Positions 26,329-37,382 of a DNA stretch of 64,000 bases are shown here, piece after piece. The translations under genes and the position numbers were made by a program. Under the pieces are notes generated by a model, which was not told the DNA's origin, did no database searches, and saw only the letters and a list, made by a program, of their open reading frames with translations. Origin of the DNA: Lateolabrax maculatus (taxonomy: Eukaryota; Chordata; Actinopteri; Acropomatiformes; Lateolabracidae); assembly GCA_031216445.1 (NCBI GenBank), contig CM062219.1:9461501-9525500 (forward strand), written 5' to 3'. How positions within the stretch are numbered: the stretch's first letter is position 1; every line of letters starts with the position of its first letter.

Positions 26329-28693
26329 GTTTGTGTGTTTATAACAACAATAACAAGGGGATGTTTTCAATCTTACATTGTATAAGAGAAATGTGTTAGT
26401 TTGTCTTGCTTTTAGTTGGAAAAAAGTCCTTATACAACACACAGCTTGTGACTGAGTTGTAATTAAAGTATTCAGAACTGAAGAGAACTGCAAAATGTTT
26501 CCATAAAAATTCAGTTTCTAATAATACAAACTGAAAAAGTTTCAAATGTATACAAATCATACAACACTACAATACTTTAGTGTTTGAGGGGGGGATTTTC
26601 AGAAACAGTAATCAACCGAACGACATGAATAAGAAATAGATGAAGCCTCTGTTGAACCTGAAGCAAAGCCTGAGGCAGTTTGGATACATGAGTCATGAGC
26701 TGAGAGTTAATCAGGGCTGAACTGCTTTTGCTCAAAGCCGTAACCCAACCAGAAAAAGCTACTTCAGCAGTTAAATGTTCATTGTTATGGTGAACATTGG
26801 GGAGTTATAAATATATACATTCTGCTCTAGCTTTGAAGGAATAATTCAATTAAATTATTTGGGAAACATGACTATTTGCTTGACGTAACAAATTCGCAAT
26901 AAATACAGTTTCTTTGACAGTGTCGCTATAAAATTGCTGTTTAAATTTGGGAAAAAGAGGACAGTGCCATTAGATCAATACTAGGTATCAATAGATCGCC
27001 TGAGTTGATATAGGGAGAGAAAAAGTTGGATTGGTGCATCCCTCTGTAATACCTAAAATTGTACAACTCCTCAAACTGGAAATTTCTGGTGTTTATATAC
27101 TTTATATGCTATTTTGGTTGTTACCATACAAACATATTCACCTGGGTTAGAGTTAATTATTCTTGAACACAACACAATGTACAAAAAGAAAAAGGACAAT
27201 TAAAGACCACTCATTCAATCAAAAACAACAAACTGATTGAGGTCACACAAGATTGCTAAAAGTAAACCTTTCCGGAAGATTAAAGTGAATGTTAGAATTT
27301 CATAAAACTGCAGATCAGTCACCTGCAGTATGTCACTTAACACTTGACGTGGTAATAGGCCTGAAAAGACATTACAGCTAATGTTTGCTCATCCTCCACA
27401 CCTGCCACGCTGAATGCAGCAGCAGTATGAAGCTCCATTGTACTGAGTATTGTTTTAATGTTTGTTCTTCTAATGCAGCCTCTCTCGACAAAGGAAACCC
27501 TGCTCTCTCCGGGCCTTTATATGTGTCGGTCCATCTGCCGGTCTATCTGCCTACCAGTGTGTACGTTTGTGAGTATGTGGCTGTTCCTTATTCCCACTTG
27601 GACGCCTTTTAGAGTAGACAGATGGCCTTAACTGCAGGTCTTCCTCGCACTCCACTCCTCCTCATCCTCCCCCTCCAACTGCCACCACAAGGATCCTCCA
27701 CATGAGAGGAGAAGCCACAGACAGAATCAACTTTTCACGCACACACAAACGTGTACTGTATGCCGCCACAATACTGAAAAGACTTCTCTGTCATCGTATG
27801 ACGCCGTCACGGGGAGGGAGACGTGACAGTAGTGTGACTCTCTGTCTCTCTATTCACTCATCATATACCTAATCCTGCTGAGAGGGTGAGAGTCCCCCCA
27901 ACCCCCACCTTCCTCACACTCATCTGACTGCCAAAAGCACCGACACAATCCCCCGCTCAGCAGAGTTACAGAGGACAGGGCTGGTGTTTCAAAAAAAAAA
28001 ACAAAAAAGGGGGAAACCAGGAACACGGGGAGAAATGCAGGCATTTTTGCAACAGGAAGAGAGAAGAAAGATGGTGACTCAAAGAGAGATTCGACAACAA
28101 GCACTCACCTGCACTCAGCAGTCAGTGTCTGTCTAAAAGTTCTTTATAACAGTTACATCACAAACAACATTTACCCACGTCAGTGTATGATAACATTCAG
28201 TAAGATCTTCAGTTTGATGGATAATATATGGCTCCATTTATCGATCTATCTATAAATATATATATCAATCCATTAGGAGGTTTTGTATAGTGGCAGCTAT
28301 TGTTTAATATCTCTGGATGTATTAGGTAATTTTTATGTAAAATCAATAAGCAGGACTATATGGCAATATTCTATACATGTGCTTTTTGATTGATTTGAGT
28401 TATGATGATTTTTGCATGTTATGCAGTCAGATGTTTAATTCAGGAAATTAACCACAAATAGAGACTCCTGCCTGGTTATTTTACCCATTGACAGTTTCTC
28501 ACTTGATTTTCTAATCAATAGTAATCAATAATGTGGGTCAGGGGAGGTCACAGACACACTGAGCATCTCTGTTGGAGGGTCACAGCCGGTTGAGTTCCTT
28601 TGTTTAGCATCTTGTTTTTCAGTTTCTAAATCAGTTTCAACCAAAATGGTTTTATACAATAAATTTTCAGCCACTGAATAATTTATTCATTTG

Positions 28694-28738
<45 letters not shown>

Positions 28739-29466
28739 TGTTGAGTTGGCACCAGCGGCTGTGGAGTAGTGACTCATTGTTTCTTTGTTATAAACTGTAC
28801 ACATTCACTGGCGTACAAACAATACACACAGAGGCAAGGATGAGTGTTCACACACACACACACACACACATACAGATGACCTATTCACTCAAATAGACTT
28901 CACAGTACAAAAGGGCTTCAGGTACAAAACACTTACATCTTAAAGCGTATTTTCAAGCCCTACACACTTCATATTACCTGTAAAAATGTTAAAGTAATGT
29001 CAGAACAATAAATTGTAGTATTTCTATTTTAGAGTGGATAGCATTTTGCAGGAAAACTATCTCTTAAAAATGTACTTTTCATACAATTCCTTTACCATAA
29101 CCAAACCTAGATTGGGGTGGGCTGGGATGTTTGGGTTTATTCTTTCTTTCACCTTTGTTTTAAATTGTTAAAAAATAGATTTCATTAAAAATCTCTTCTC
29201 TTAATGGTTGTTTTTACTGTAGGAATGTGTATAAATGTTACATGCTTCCTATAAGACATTGTAATAATTCTAATAACTCAACATGCTGCTCTGTTGGCCT
29301 CTTCATGTGCGTCAAATCACTTCCGATTCCCACACACAGTCGGACACTGAGACTCATCTAATCCAGCAATTACAGCCCTGACGGCAGTGAATCAGCACAA
29401 CCAAGCAATTTTTACTTCCTGGTAATGTTTGGATATTAGAGGGATGAGTTGGCTTTTTGGTGATGA

Positions 29467-29509
<43 letters not shown>

Positions 29510-32500
29510 TACTGTCTGTCGGACACAGCGGTACTTGGAGCCAATGAAACGGCTGGTTGTTGAATGGTAGAGATCCAGATTAGACCACAGCCAATGGGAG
29601 AATGTATTGCAGGTAAACAGTGATTAGTGGTAATCCTCTGTGGCAGTACCAGGACAAATGGTCTCCTGTCTTCCTCTGGTTCGATTGACAGAAAAATAAT
29701 CTGCACCTATTTTTAGAATCCATACATCATTTAAGTCATTTTTCAAGCAAAAATGCCAAACACTTCCAGCTGTGCACCAATCCAAATGTGAATATCTGCC
29801 ACTTTAATTTGTTTTATATGATAGTTTTTGGTTTGAGTGTTGTTGCTGTGATGGGCATTTTTCACTATTTTCACTATAGGGATTTCCTTGAAATAACTGC
29901 TAAAATATGAATGACAAAGATCTGTTTAAACCAGGATAAAGATAAATTATTAATTAAAAATGATTGGAAATTATTGTTCATGTTTGTTGATTTATATGTT
30001 GGCCTGTAGATTAGTTTTACACATTTGCATGTTTAGCTGACCTGATGTGCACTGACTCAAAGATTCCTCATTATGAGAAATTAATTGGAATGAATTAATT
30101 GGAGGAGCAACTAAACAATGTCTCCATTTTCACTATAATTATAAAAAAATTTCTTAATGGTCCTTTCCAGGAATCTTGCTAAGAATTAACAGTGAAATGT
30201 GAGTTTCTTTCTAGGAAATTATTAGGAAACTATGGGACCTGTAAAACAACGCATTAATTTTAAGTGCTTACTCCAACATTTAATATATATGCTTGGTGCT
30301 TTGTCCTATCACATCCTGCATCCATCATCCTGTATAAATCATTAAAGAACTCTGCTCCTCCTTAGGTTTCTATTTGAGCAGAATAAAGGCTTTAACGGAG
30401 CATTTCACTGCCCTTGTCTTCCACATGAGTGAAGCTGCTGCTACTCGTCACAATGCCTCCAGCCTCCTCTGTGTTACGTAATACATGAAACCAGCTATAT
30501 ATCATTAACTTAATCTCTGTGTGGGGGTTGGAATAGTGATGGCAGCAGGCAGAGAAAAAACGTCTGTGTTGTAGTTTTATGTTCCTGGGTTGTGCTACTG
30601 CCAGCAGCCTTCACTGATAACAGAGTGCTTCAGTCAGCTACATCCCAGGAGAACGTCATACAGTGTGTGAGCTTTTTCATATCAGCTATAAAATTGACCT
30701 TACAACCCTTAAAATAATTCTTACAAAAAAGTGCTCCTCACCAGGGCATTTTTAAAGAACTACAACAATCATAAATTGCTTAGTGCTAAAAGCGTCATGG
30801 CAAACTTCCAATAGGTACAGCAACAAAAAGATAGAACACATTTAATAAATTCCTAAAATCTAATTTATGCTATTGTTTCTATAATCCACCATAGTGAAAG
30901 TAAACTGAAGTACCCTTTAATATATCATGATGATGTCAATATTATACATGAAAAGAATGGAAATTGATCACTTATGGTATATTCAGTATTTGTTGTGTTT
31001 TAGGGGAAGCAGCTGTGGCGCTGATTTAGTAACAGCTGTTTTTGAAAGAGCTGTCCGTGGTTCTGAAATTGGGTTCTGGACAAAAAGAACATGCAGTTGA
31101 CGACACACAGTATATTTTTGTACACGTTATCTGTATTAAATGTGCAGCTGCATGCTGTGGTAAGCAGTCAATTAAATGATAAATTACGCCAACTGAATTA
31201 AAGCCTTATTAAAACTTTCATTTGTGGCTGGTGCCACTTTGTTGTTGTTTTCTCTGACAGCCCTTCATACAGCATTATAGTGGATTTGTACCTGACTTTT
31301 GTTTCTAGAGTCTCCTCATTCAAATTAATAAAAAATTACATTTTCCCACACAAATACTTTCTAAAAGAATCTAACTTAAATGCTTGTGACCCATTTTCAG
31401 AACAATATGTCAACATGTGACCGAATGTCCCCACCTCTACGTGCACCAACAGATTTCACCCAGCTGGGACTGCATGTGATGGGCACTGGAGACCAGTAAA
31501 GTTTCCTGCTTTGCCTTTGCTAATTAGACTCATGGGAGACTAAAATACAGACTGGGTGAACGATGCAGACAGGAAACAAGGGCTGTGCTCGGATTTAGAT
31601 CTGTGAAATGTCTTCATCACTGTGAAATCACAGGCAGACCGGTGGGACACGACCACAAGACCTGTGTTTGCAGGTATTACAGATCCTGAAACAATTGGAC
31701 AAATAATTGATAAGTCGATCCACAAATTAATCAGCAACTATTTTTATAATTGATTTATTGTTTCTTTAAGTCATTGATCAAACAAAAATACCAAACATTC
31801 TGTGTTTTCAGCTTTTAAACTGCAGGTATTTCTCTGCTATTGTATCATTGTAAATTGACTATCTTTAGATGTTTTTGACTGTTCTGTTCTTGGGCTCTGG
31901 GAACTTCTGATGTTGCTTCTGACACTAAAAAGATATCTACTGCCTAAATAATATATACATATACTTTATTCAAAGACATTCAAAAAATTTAAATCTGCTA
32001 TTAATTCAAGAAGATAAGATAAAAGAGCAGTCCCCAAGCGCAGCAAAATAAGTCTCATTCTTCTTTTATATTATTACGTCTGATAGATCCCTGTAATTTT
32101 AGTTTAACTTTACTGTCTTTGCTTTGGAGTTGAGCACTTTCATATTTTACGGTAACAAAGCACCTTTGAGTTAATTGAAACAGAATGAGACGTAAAAAAA
32201 GGCTGGGAAGGGTAAGTTGAACTGAGGTGATAAACAGAGACAAGGACAAATTATGAAAGCAGGATCAAAAAACACTGAAGGACAGAATAGATCAATTTGA
32301 TTAGTGTCCTCAGATGTTCTCTCATACCATTAGCACAGCATATCTCAACAGCTTGTCCACCACTAAGAGGTTGGCTGTCCTTGTCCCTGAGTCACACCTG
32401 CCAGGCATGCATCAAATCTAATCCACCTGAGAGGAATGGTGTCATGCTGAGTCAGGAGTAAAAGTGTCTTGATGTACAGTAAACCCATTTCACACATATA

Positions 32501-35080
32501 ATTTGGTTCTGTTTTGATGATTATTACAAGTCTGAAAAGAAAGCACCCACTGTTTTGTCTCCATGTGTGCTGTCACTGGTGAAAACAAGTAGACCTAAAC
32601 AAGCTTTAAACTTACTTTTGATGTAAATGTTTCTCTGCCATTTATAAGTCTCCTATACTTTGGTATTGATTGTCTGTGCTAACTGTAAGCAGCAAGAGCA
32701 AAGAGAGTGGGAACAAAGCCAGGACCAGAGCTGTGTGAGCAAAATGATCACTCCTACGTTACTGTGAAAATTTGCAACAGTGCTGTTAGTTTCTGTTAAA
32801 AGTAAAAAGGATTAAATAACAAGCAGCCCAAAAGACTACTGGTCTGATATAAACATCATGTTAAATCGCCAATGGGGATTTTGGAATAAAAGACAGGGAA
32901 GGGAAGATAGAGATGTAGAAAAGAAGCAGTGTGACATGTAGACATACAATACAGCATGTTGTAAGTGTGTGTTGGTTTAGGCTGATGAGGCAAACACAAT
33001 GGGCCACTGGGGGGTAGAGGACTGGAGGAGCAGGAGGATGGGAGGACCTGAGCGACGTCACTGCAGCTGGAGCAGGAAAGTGCATACATTAACACGCACA
33101 AACGCTGCATGACAGGATGCTACTCTGCAATCTTCCCAATGTTGGGAGATGGCAAAGACTGCGCCTGCCTCCTGTCGTGATCGTCCAAACCACTGGTCCC
33201 TCGGGTAAGGCAGCGTAATTATGCACCAGCTGTTTCTATGACTACAGCTGAGTGAGAGTAGCAAAACCCGGCCCACTTAATGAGCATTGAGAGATGTTTT
33301 AATAATACTAATTACTCAAATAGAACTCTTGTGGTTCGAGCTGACTAATATTAAAACAAGGCCTCCCAAAAAGAGCCTTAAAATAAGTGACAAAAGTAAT
33401 GATAAGATGCTGTCAAAACATTTTAACAATTAAAATGCTGATTTCTCTATTACTGGGATACAATAAAGTACCATATATTATATACATATACATATATATA
33501 TTTGTGTGTAGTGAAATGGTAAATTGTCTGACTACCTCTGTATTAACAAAACTAATGCCTTCCACAAGTACCATCATGTGTGGATTACCCTGACATGTAA
33601 ACAGTAGGCATGCCTCACCTACTACTTGTTAAGACGGGGATTAGCCCTCTGGCCATGTGGTGATCTATTTGACTCTGCTGCCAAACAAACGTAAGGAAAA
33701 AGATTGAAGGTGTCAGGCAAAAGAGATAACAATGGTGGATGTGTCCATGCCTAATTAGATCAACCAGAGAGTGATGGATCAGTGAAAAAATCTGAGTTGC
33801 TGCACAGATGGATCTCTCTCTGACGTGGAATACCCAGTCCTGTGTTCAGTGTGGGGGTGATCTGTCTTAGAGCCACAGCCTGCATACAATCTGACCTTGC
33901 TCAAACAGGAAATACTGCTGAATCACACACTCTTTGCACAGAGTATCCAGGGGACTAAAAGTCTGTGAGACCACAAAAATTGTATTTCCTGCCTGAAACA
34001 CAAGCAGGCTGACAAACTGTAAGCCTGCTAACAAACAGTTAGCACCCATGTTGTTGCCTGCACGCAGTAAGCTTCACTTACAGCATAAGCACTGGCAGAC
34101 AGATGGATGGGCTGAGCTGGAAGGGCTCAAAGCTCAGGTGGACACACACACACACTCTCTCCCTCTCTCTCTCTCTCTGCAAGGTCATACTGCAGCATAA
34201 CAGATCAGATTTGTTCCCCTGGCTTTGTCTTGTATCCTCATCAGCTCTGACAGAAAGAAAACTGTGCATGTTTGCAAGTCTGCATCCGTCTCTCCACACA
34301 CACACACACACACACACACACACCAAGCATCATTTTGCACCCTTGCCTGGTCAGAATTAAATAGCTGGAGGACAAGAAAAATTGCAGCACTGCCACAGAC
34401 AGCAACGCATCCACCAAGCTGCCTGTAACTGTACCTGATGTGCAGGAAGTCAGCATCCAAACTGACCCTGCATCTGTGACGGATGTCATATTGTCAGCTT
34501 TTTACTGATACACAACTTTGTGTCAAATTATGAAGTCTAGAAACTTACTTGTCCTTCTTTACAGCGCGCACAACCAGAGGTGGTTTATCATATTAAAAGG
34601 CCAAGTTATTTAACAGAAAAAAAAGTGTGGTTACCTGAATGCATCACGCAGCAGTCAACACATAAACTTCACTGGGGATTTATATAGGCCTAACAAAATA
34701 ATCTCCTCGCCCTGGCGCCGTGTTCATGAAAGAAGACATGGGGGGGTAAAACTGGAGAAATGGGCACTCAGCGAAGCGTGTGTGGTGGATTTAAACCCGC
34801 CCGGTAAGGGGGATGGGGGCTGGTGCGTGTGTAAAGTATGCAACGAAAGTGACTGCGGCCGCCTGCGCGACGCGCCGGGCCCGCACCGACGCGCGCCGCA
34901 GCCTGGAAACGCTACTCACTTCCCGACGAAGTTCTCCAGCACCGAGCTCTTCCCCGCACTCTGTCCGCCCACCACGGCGATCTGAGGCAGGTCCAGGTTC
35001 GCGTTCTGCCCGATGGCGGAGAAGGCATCCTGCATGCGGTTCACCAGAGGAATCAGATCCTCCATTCCCCGGTTCCCCAT
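8858..35080 (-). CDS. dnm1: dynamin-1, 5' part (3' end beyond window)
   Basis: Large GTPase that assembles on necks of clathrin-coated pits and cuts vesicles free, mainly at synapses. Exons, in transcript order: 34920-35080, 24959-25032, 23680-23829, 23219-23422, 22024-22122, 20757-20917, 20473-20615, 20254-20389, 18448-18515, then 10a 17169-17307 or 10b 15329-15467, 12675-12761, 12045-12115, 11859-11910, microexon 10823-10834, and 8858-8971. This gives 557 codons in one frame. The start is MGNRGMEDLIPLVNR, as in mammalian dynamins. GTPase motifs are intact: GQSAGKSS with Lys44 (exon 1), DLPG (exon 4), TKLD (exon 5), NRSQ (exon 6). Stalk exons follow; exon 15 opens the PH domain (VIRKGWLTINN). 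The rest of PH, the GED and the proline-rich tail are off the left edge. Dynamin-1 is favoured over dynamin-2 or -3 by its N-terminus, the [20 protein letters not shown] stretch and the ciz1 neighbour. Which teleost copy (a or b) is undecided. Confidence 0.95.
10768..10794. repeat. (CA)n microsatellite beside dnm1 microexon
   Basis: In the dnm1 transcript this reads as a UG repeat starting about 28 nt after the microexon. UG repeats are known binding sites for TDP-43 and CELF-type splicing factors; any role here is inference. Confidence 0.93.
10823..10834 (-). CDS. dnm1: dnm1 12-nt microexon (DEIM)
   Basis: On the minus strand the sequence reads CTGCTTCAG, then GATGAGATCATG, then GTGAGTAG: acceptor, four codons (Asp-Glu-Ile-Met) and donor. 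Human dynamin-1 has DEIL at exactly this point, between GNQ and VIRKGW. Exon 13 ends GNQ and exon 15 starts VIRKGW, both in phase 0, so the microexon can be included or skipped without changing frame. It is too short for ORF-based prediction. Confidence 0.88.
14755..15180 (+). repeat. interspersed repeat, copy 1
   Basis: It contains GTCCAGACTGAAATATCT, GATCCCTTGACTTTTCC, ATGACCAAATTCCTGCAAAA and CATTTCCATCAGCCTCAG. The same phrases, slightly changed, recur in the same order at 44705-45180. I recognise it as a widespread non-coding percomorph repeat, probably a non-autonomous element. It sits in the dnm1 intron between exons 11 and 10b. Confidence 0.75.
15329..15467 (-). CDS. dnm1: dnm1 alternative stalk exon 10b
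   Basis: A 139-nt exon with acceptor CTACAG and donor GTAAAATG. It reads TGLFTPDLAFEAIVKKQIQK and ends LTSTIQKCSQK. It is a diverged duplicate of exon 10a and resembles the second mutually exclusive stalk exon known in mammalian DNM1. A long pyrimidine-rich stretch (in the transcript sense) lies just upstream of its acceptor. Confidence 0.93.
15483..15795. other. purine-rich tract (pyrimidine-rich in dnm1 sense)
   Basis: About 300 bases composed mostly of A and G, including A-runs and GAA repeats at 15511-15545. On the dnm1 strand it is a long CU-rich tract ending 16 nt upstream of exon 10b, with many UCUU/CUUCU words of the kind bound by polypyrimidine-tract-binding protein. Confidence 0.85.
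16380..16470. repeat. interspersed repeat fragment
   Basis: GTGGAAAAAGTGTCTTACTC followed by ACTACTCAAGTAAATGTA resembles one end of the percomorph repeat also seen at 950-1190 and 22875-23015. Weak, short copy. Confidence 0.4.
17169..17307 (-). CDS. dnm1: dnm1 alternative stalk exon 10a
   Basis: A 139-nt exon between an acceptor ending CAG and a GTAAAA donor. It reads TGLFTPDMAFETIVKRQIGK and ends VNTVRQCTKK. It matches the form used in the reference mammalian dynamin-1 stalk (about residues 400-445). It has the same length and phase as exon 10b, so either can join exon 9 to exon 11. Including both, or neither, shifts the frame because 139 is not a multiple of three. Confidence 0.93.
18326..18386. 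repeat. (GA)n microsatellite
   Basis: About 30 GA units just downstream (in transcript sense) of dnm1 exon 9. In the transcript it is a CU repeat starting 62 nt after the GC donor. Confidence 0.97.
18442..18448 (-). promoter_or_regulatory. dnm1: GC-type splice donor of dnm1 exon 9
   Basis: The exon must end ...GGAATCAG at 18448 to keep the conserved 68-nt length and the Arg399 codon completed by exon 10. The intron then starts GCACGT. GC-AG introns are a minor class, about 1 percent of vertebrate introns. The next GT (ACGTCC, 2 nt further on) would shift the frame. Confidence 0.85.
19280..19735. other. purine-rich tract with poly-G
   Basis: Intronic stretch of strongly purine-biased sequence with a G run of about 14 at 19386-19399. 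Possible H-DNA or G-rich structure; no coding signal. Confidence 0.8.
22428..22870 (-). mobile_element. L2-like LINE 3' fragment
   Basis: Read on the minus strand, 22650-22860 translates with stops and gaps to a RIDSRILLIAFKALNSLAS-like stretch followed by KTKRDCAFALRTPKL. This matches the C-terminal end of fish L2/CR1-type reverse transcriptases (RIDFKxLLLxYKALNGLAP ... DRAFSxxAPKLWN). The end near 22440-22495 (GTGAAACACTTTATAACTTT ... TGCTATACCAATAAATG) is the usual LINE tail. Degenerate, in a dnm1 intron. Confidence 0.75.
22875..23015. repeat. interspersed repeat fragment
   Basis: AGTAAATGTACTTAATTACTTTC followed by TTCCACTG resembles the end of the repeat family also seen at 950-1190. 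Confidence 0.45.
23187..23208. repeat. (GT)n microsatellite
   Basis: About 11 GT units, 11 nt past the donor of dnm1 exon 4. Confidence 0.9.
26284..26326. repeat. (GT)n microsatellite
   Basis: About 21 GT units in dnm1 intron 1. Confidence 0.95.
28697..28731. repeat. (CA)n microsatellite
   Basis: About 17 CA units; a second run of 10 units lies at 28850-28870. Confidence 0.95.
29472..29508. repeat. (CA)n microsatellite
   Basis: About 18 CA units in dnm1 intron 1. Confidence 0.95.
29725..29960. repeat. non-autonomous element, copy A
   Basis: Shares TTTAAGTCATTTTTCAAGCA and AAAATGCCAAACA with copy B (31680-31945). Later phrases (TGTGATGGGCATTTTTCACT) belong to a very common percomorph repeat that I take to be a hAT-type non-autonomous transposon; the family name is from memory and uncertain. 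Confidence 0.6.
31680..31945. repeat. non-autonomous element, copy B
   Basis: Contains the AATTGATAAGTCGATCCACA region, then TTTAAGTCATTGATCAAACA and AAAATACCAAACA, followed by TTCTTGGGCTCTGGGAA. Same family and orientation as copy A. Confidence 0.6.
34296..34322. repeat. (CA)n microsatellite
   Basis: About 13 CA units near the 5' end of dnm1 intron 1. Confidence 0.93.
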
Positions 35081-35599
35081 CGCTGCGATGCACTCGGGCG
35101 GTCTGTCTTCCTTGTCGGAGCGGGGAGGGATTTGTTTCTTGTTTTTTTTTTTGTTTTTTTTTTCTCCTCGTCCCCTTCCTCGCTACCCCTCAAGGTTCAG
35201 GACTGCGCACACGCCGGATCAGTGTTGGGCTGGCCCCCGCATTGACGGCGGCTCCTCGGCGTGTCGGATCACCTCGGCTCGGACTCTCTCCACCGAGCAC
35301 CGGGGGGGTGGAGGGGGGGAGGATGAGGATGATCTCTTGTATTTTCTCAGGGGGAGATCCCTGCACTTCTCCACACTCGCCGCCCGGTGGTGACACTGGT
35401 GCACTTTCACTATGCTGCCTGTCAACTGTGCTGTTTGCAGAACAGCATGTCTGTTTTTTTTGTTGTTGTTGTTGTTTTTTTTATGAGATTGTGAAGTCTA
35501 ACCTTGTTTCAGTGCGTTGAGGTGTGGTTGGTGCATTTAGGGCATCCAGTTTTTTTTTTTGAATGCTTCTGGCCGAGCACCCAGTGTTGTGTGACGCAC

Positions 35600-35620
35600 A
35601 GATCTGTCCATGGTGCTGAA
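35600..35620 (-). promoter_or_regulatory. RE1/NRSE (REST-binding) motif 1
   Basis: The reverse complement reads TTCAGCACC-AT-GGACAG. Both canonical RE1 half-sites (TTCAGCACC and GGACAG) are perfect, with the standard 2-nt spacer; the last four bases differ from the consensus. It lies about 525 bp upstream of the dnm1 start codon. REST silences neuronal genes outside neurons, which suits dnm1. Confidence 0.75.
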
Positions 35621-35623
35621 TGT

Positions 35624-35644
35624 GTCAGCACCGTGGACAGAGGA
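35624..35644 (+). promoter_or_regulatory. RE1/NRSE (REST-binding) motif 2
   Basis: TCAGCACC-GT-GGACAG on the plus strand: a nearly complete left half-site, 2-nt spacer and perfect GGACAG. It faces motif 1 across 3-4 bases, so the two form an inverted repeat. Confidence 0.7.
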
Positions 35645-36351
35645 CAGGGGGCTCCCTGCAGCTGTTTGTTTTTGTAATGCGGGGAACATCTGTCTGATCC
35701 ACGCGGTGTTGTGCGGTCCAACACTTTGGTCCAGAGTGAAATGCATTCAAAGCTACTGGATACATTTCCATGACAAAATATCTATCTGTCTACATAGATC
35801 TATCAGCCATAATGTACGTAGGCCAAATAAACATAATAGGCAAAAATAAATATAATGTAAGTATAAGTATAAATAATACATGCAATATACATTGAACAAA
35901 TATATTATATTTGTATTATATATAAAAGTATGAGTTTTATTTATGTGCAACATATACAATGGACACAAATTACACAATAATAATATGCAACATTAAATAT
36001 ATATATAAATATATGAAGCATATACTGTATATAATGTACATATGTGCAATGTAAAGTATTTGTTTCAACATAAGTTTAAACCTATTTCAATATCTAATAT
36101 CCATTGGAGTTAGTATAACAATGATGTTCCACTTGTATTCATTAGTTATATTTGCGAGTGTTATAAATGTAAAAAGAAAACTAAAAACTTCAAAATTAAA
36201 CGTCTAGTTTTGAGAATGAAACACAGGCAGTTTTAATCAAAAAAACTAATAAATAAATACTATAAAACCAGGATCTAAAGCTGTGTTCATGATGCAGACT
36301 TCAGACACGGACCGTCGGTTCTCCAGACAGCCGCCAGAGGGCGACGGAGCG

Positions 36352-36352
<1 letters not shown>

Positions 36353-36442
<90 letters not shown>
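36353..36442. repeat. 90-bp (TG)n repeat in the divergent promoter region
   Basis: About 45 uninterrupted TG units, the longest microsatellite in the window, about 660 bp upstream of the ciz1 start codon. Long TG runs can adopt Z-DNA. Confidence 0.97.
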
Positions 36443-36446
<4 letters not shown>

Positions 36447-37104
36447 GGGGGTTTCTCCTTTATGCAAGTTGCGCCGGGGACCGAGCGCACAAGTGCTTCA
36501 CCCTGCGCCGCGATCGTGGCTGGAGAACCGTCGGTCGTCGCCTCTTCGCCCCGTTTGGAGGAGTCAGTGGGAGCCGCTGCGTGAAGCCTGACCCGCGGCC
36601 GCTTCACCCGTGAGGTAGACTGCTCCCAGCGCTATGCTAAGCTAACTGGTGTCCTGCTTCGCTTCGCGGCCGGTGTCGCTGGCTCATTTGTCGACTCCGG
36701 GTTTCCACGTTGTGTTAGTTTTTTTTTTTGGAGGTAACGTGCCGCTCTCTTGCAGCAAAAAAAAGTGGTTAAAATTGTTTCATTTAAAGAAAAACGAATT
36801 AAACCAAAAAAAGCAAATGTTTGTTAGCTCGCTCGCTAACAGAAGCTAGTTGTCATCGCAACCTGAGACCTGTTGTCTCGGGAGCTGCGCACTGTTTCTA
36901 TATGTGTCTTATTCACAATTAAAATTAAAAAAAGGAGTTCCTCTGAAAAGGGAACACATAATCACACGAGTTTTTCCCCCCCTCCGATCCAGGGATATCT
37001 TTATTTTTTTTTGCGGGCGGGTGTGGAAACATTGGCACCTTTTCACATCTCGCTGCTCGGGTCAAACTCACAGTGCGACTCGGCGGAGGAAACTGAAGCC
37101 CGTG

Positions 37105-37122
37105 ATGTTCAATCCACACATC

Positions 37123-37162
<40 letters not shown>

Positions 37163-37328
37163 TTCACCAGCACCTGCGGCAGCTCCAGCAACTTTTCCAG
37201 CAGCAGCAGCCTCCGCCTCCCCCGCCGCCGCAGCCGCCTCCGGGGCATCATCACGCCCACCACCACCACCAGACACCGCGGTAAGCCCGCTCACTCGACA
37301 CCGGGGATTAGGCAGGGCCCTCCGGGTG

Positions 37329-37382
<54 letters not shown>

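Larger units (their letters stand above)
25033..34919. other. dnm1 intron 1 (9.9 kb)
   Basis: The largest dnm1 intron seen in full. It holds CA microsatellites and at least two non-autonomous repeat copies. I saw no exon or RNA gene in it. Confidence 0.85.
35081..37104. other. divergent dnm1-ciz1 intergenic and promoter region
   Basis: About 2 kb between the two start codons. Both ends are GC- and CpG-rich (35080-35420 and 36300-37104), and the middle (35770-36250) is AT-rich. Both transcription starts and 5' UTRs must lie here or in unseen upstream exons. No clear TATA box was identified. The RE1 pair and the TG repeat are listed separately. Confidence 0.75.

Noticed and set aside
34813..35520. 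235-codon plus-strand ORF over the dnm1 first exon
   Set aside because: It is the antisense of dnm1 exon 1 and its GC-rich flank; composition explains its length.
36850..37104. Upstream extension of the ciz1 reading frame
   Set aside because: The open frame continues but human CIZ1 starts directly before the glutamine run, and the upstream residues look like 5' UTR.
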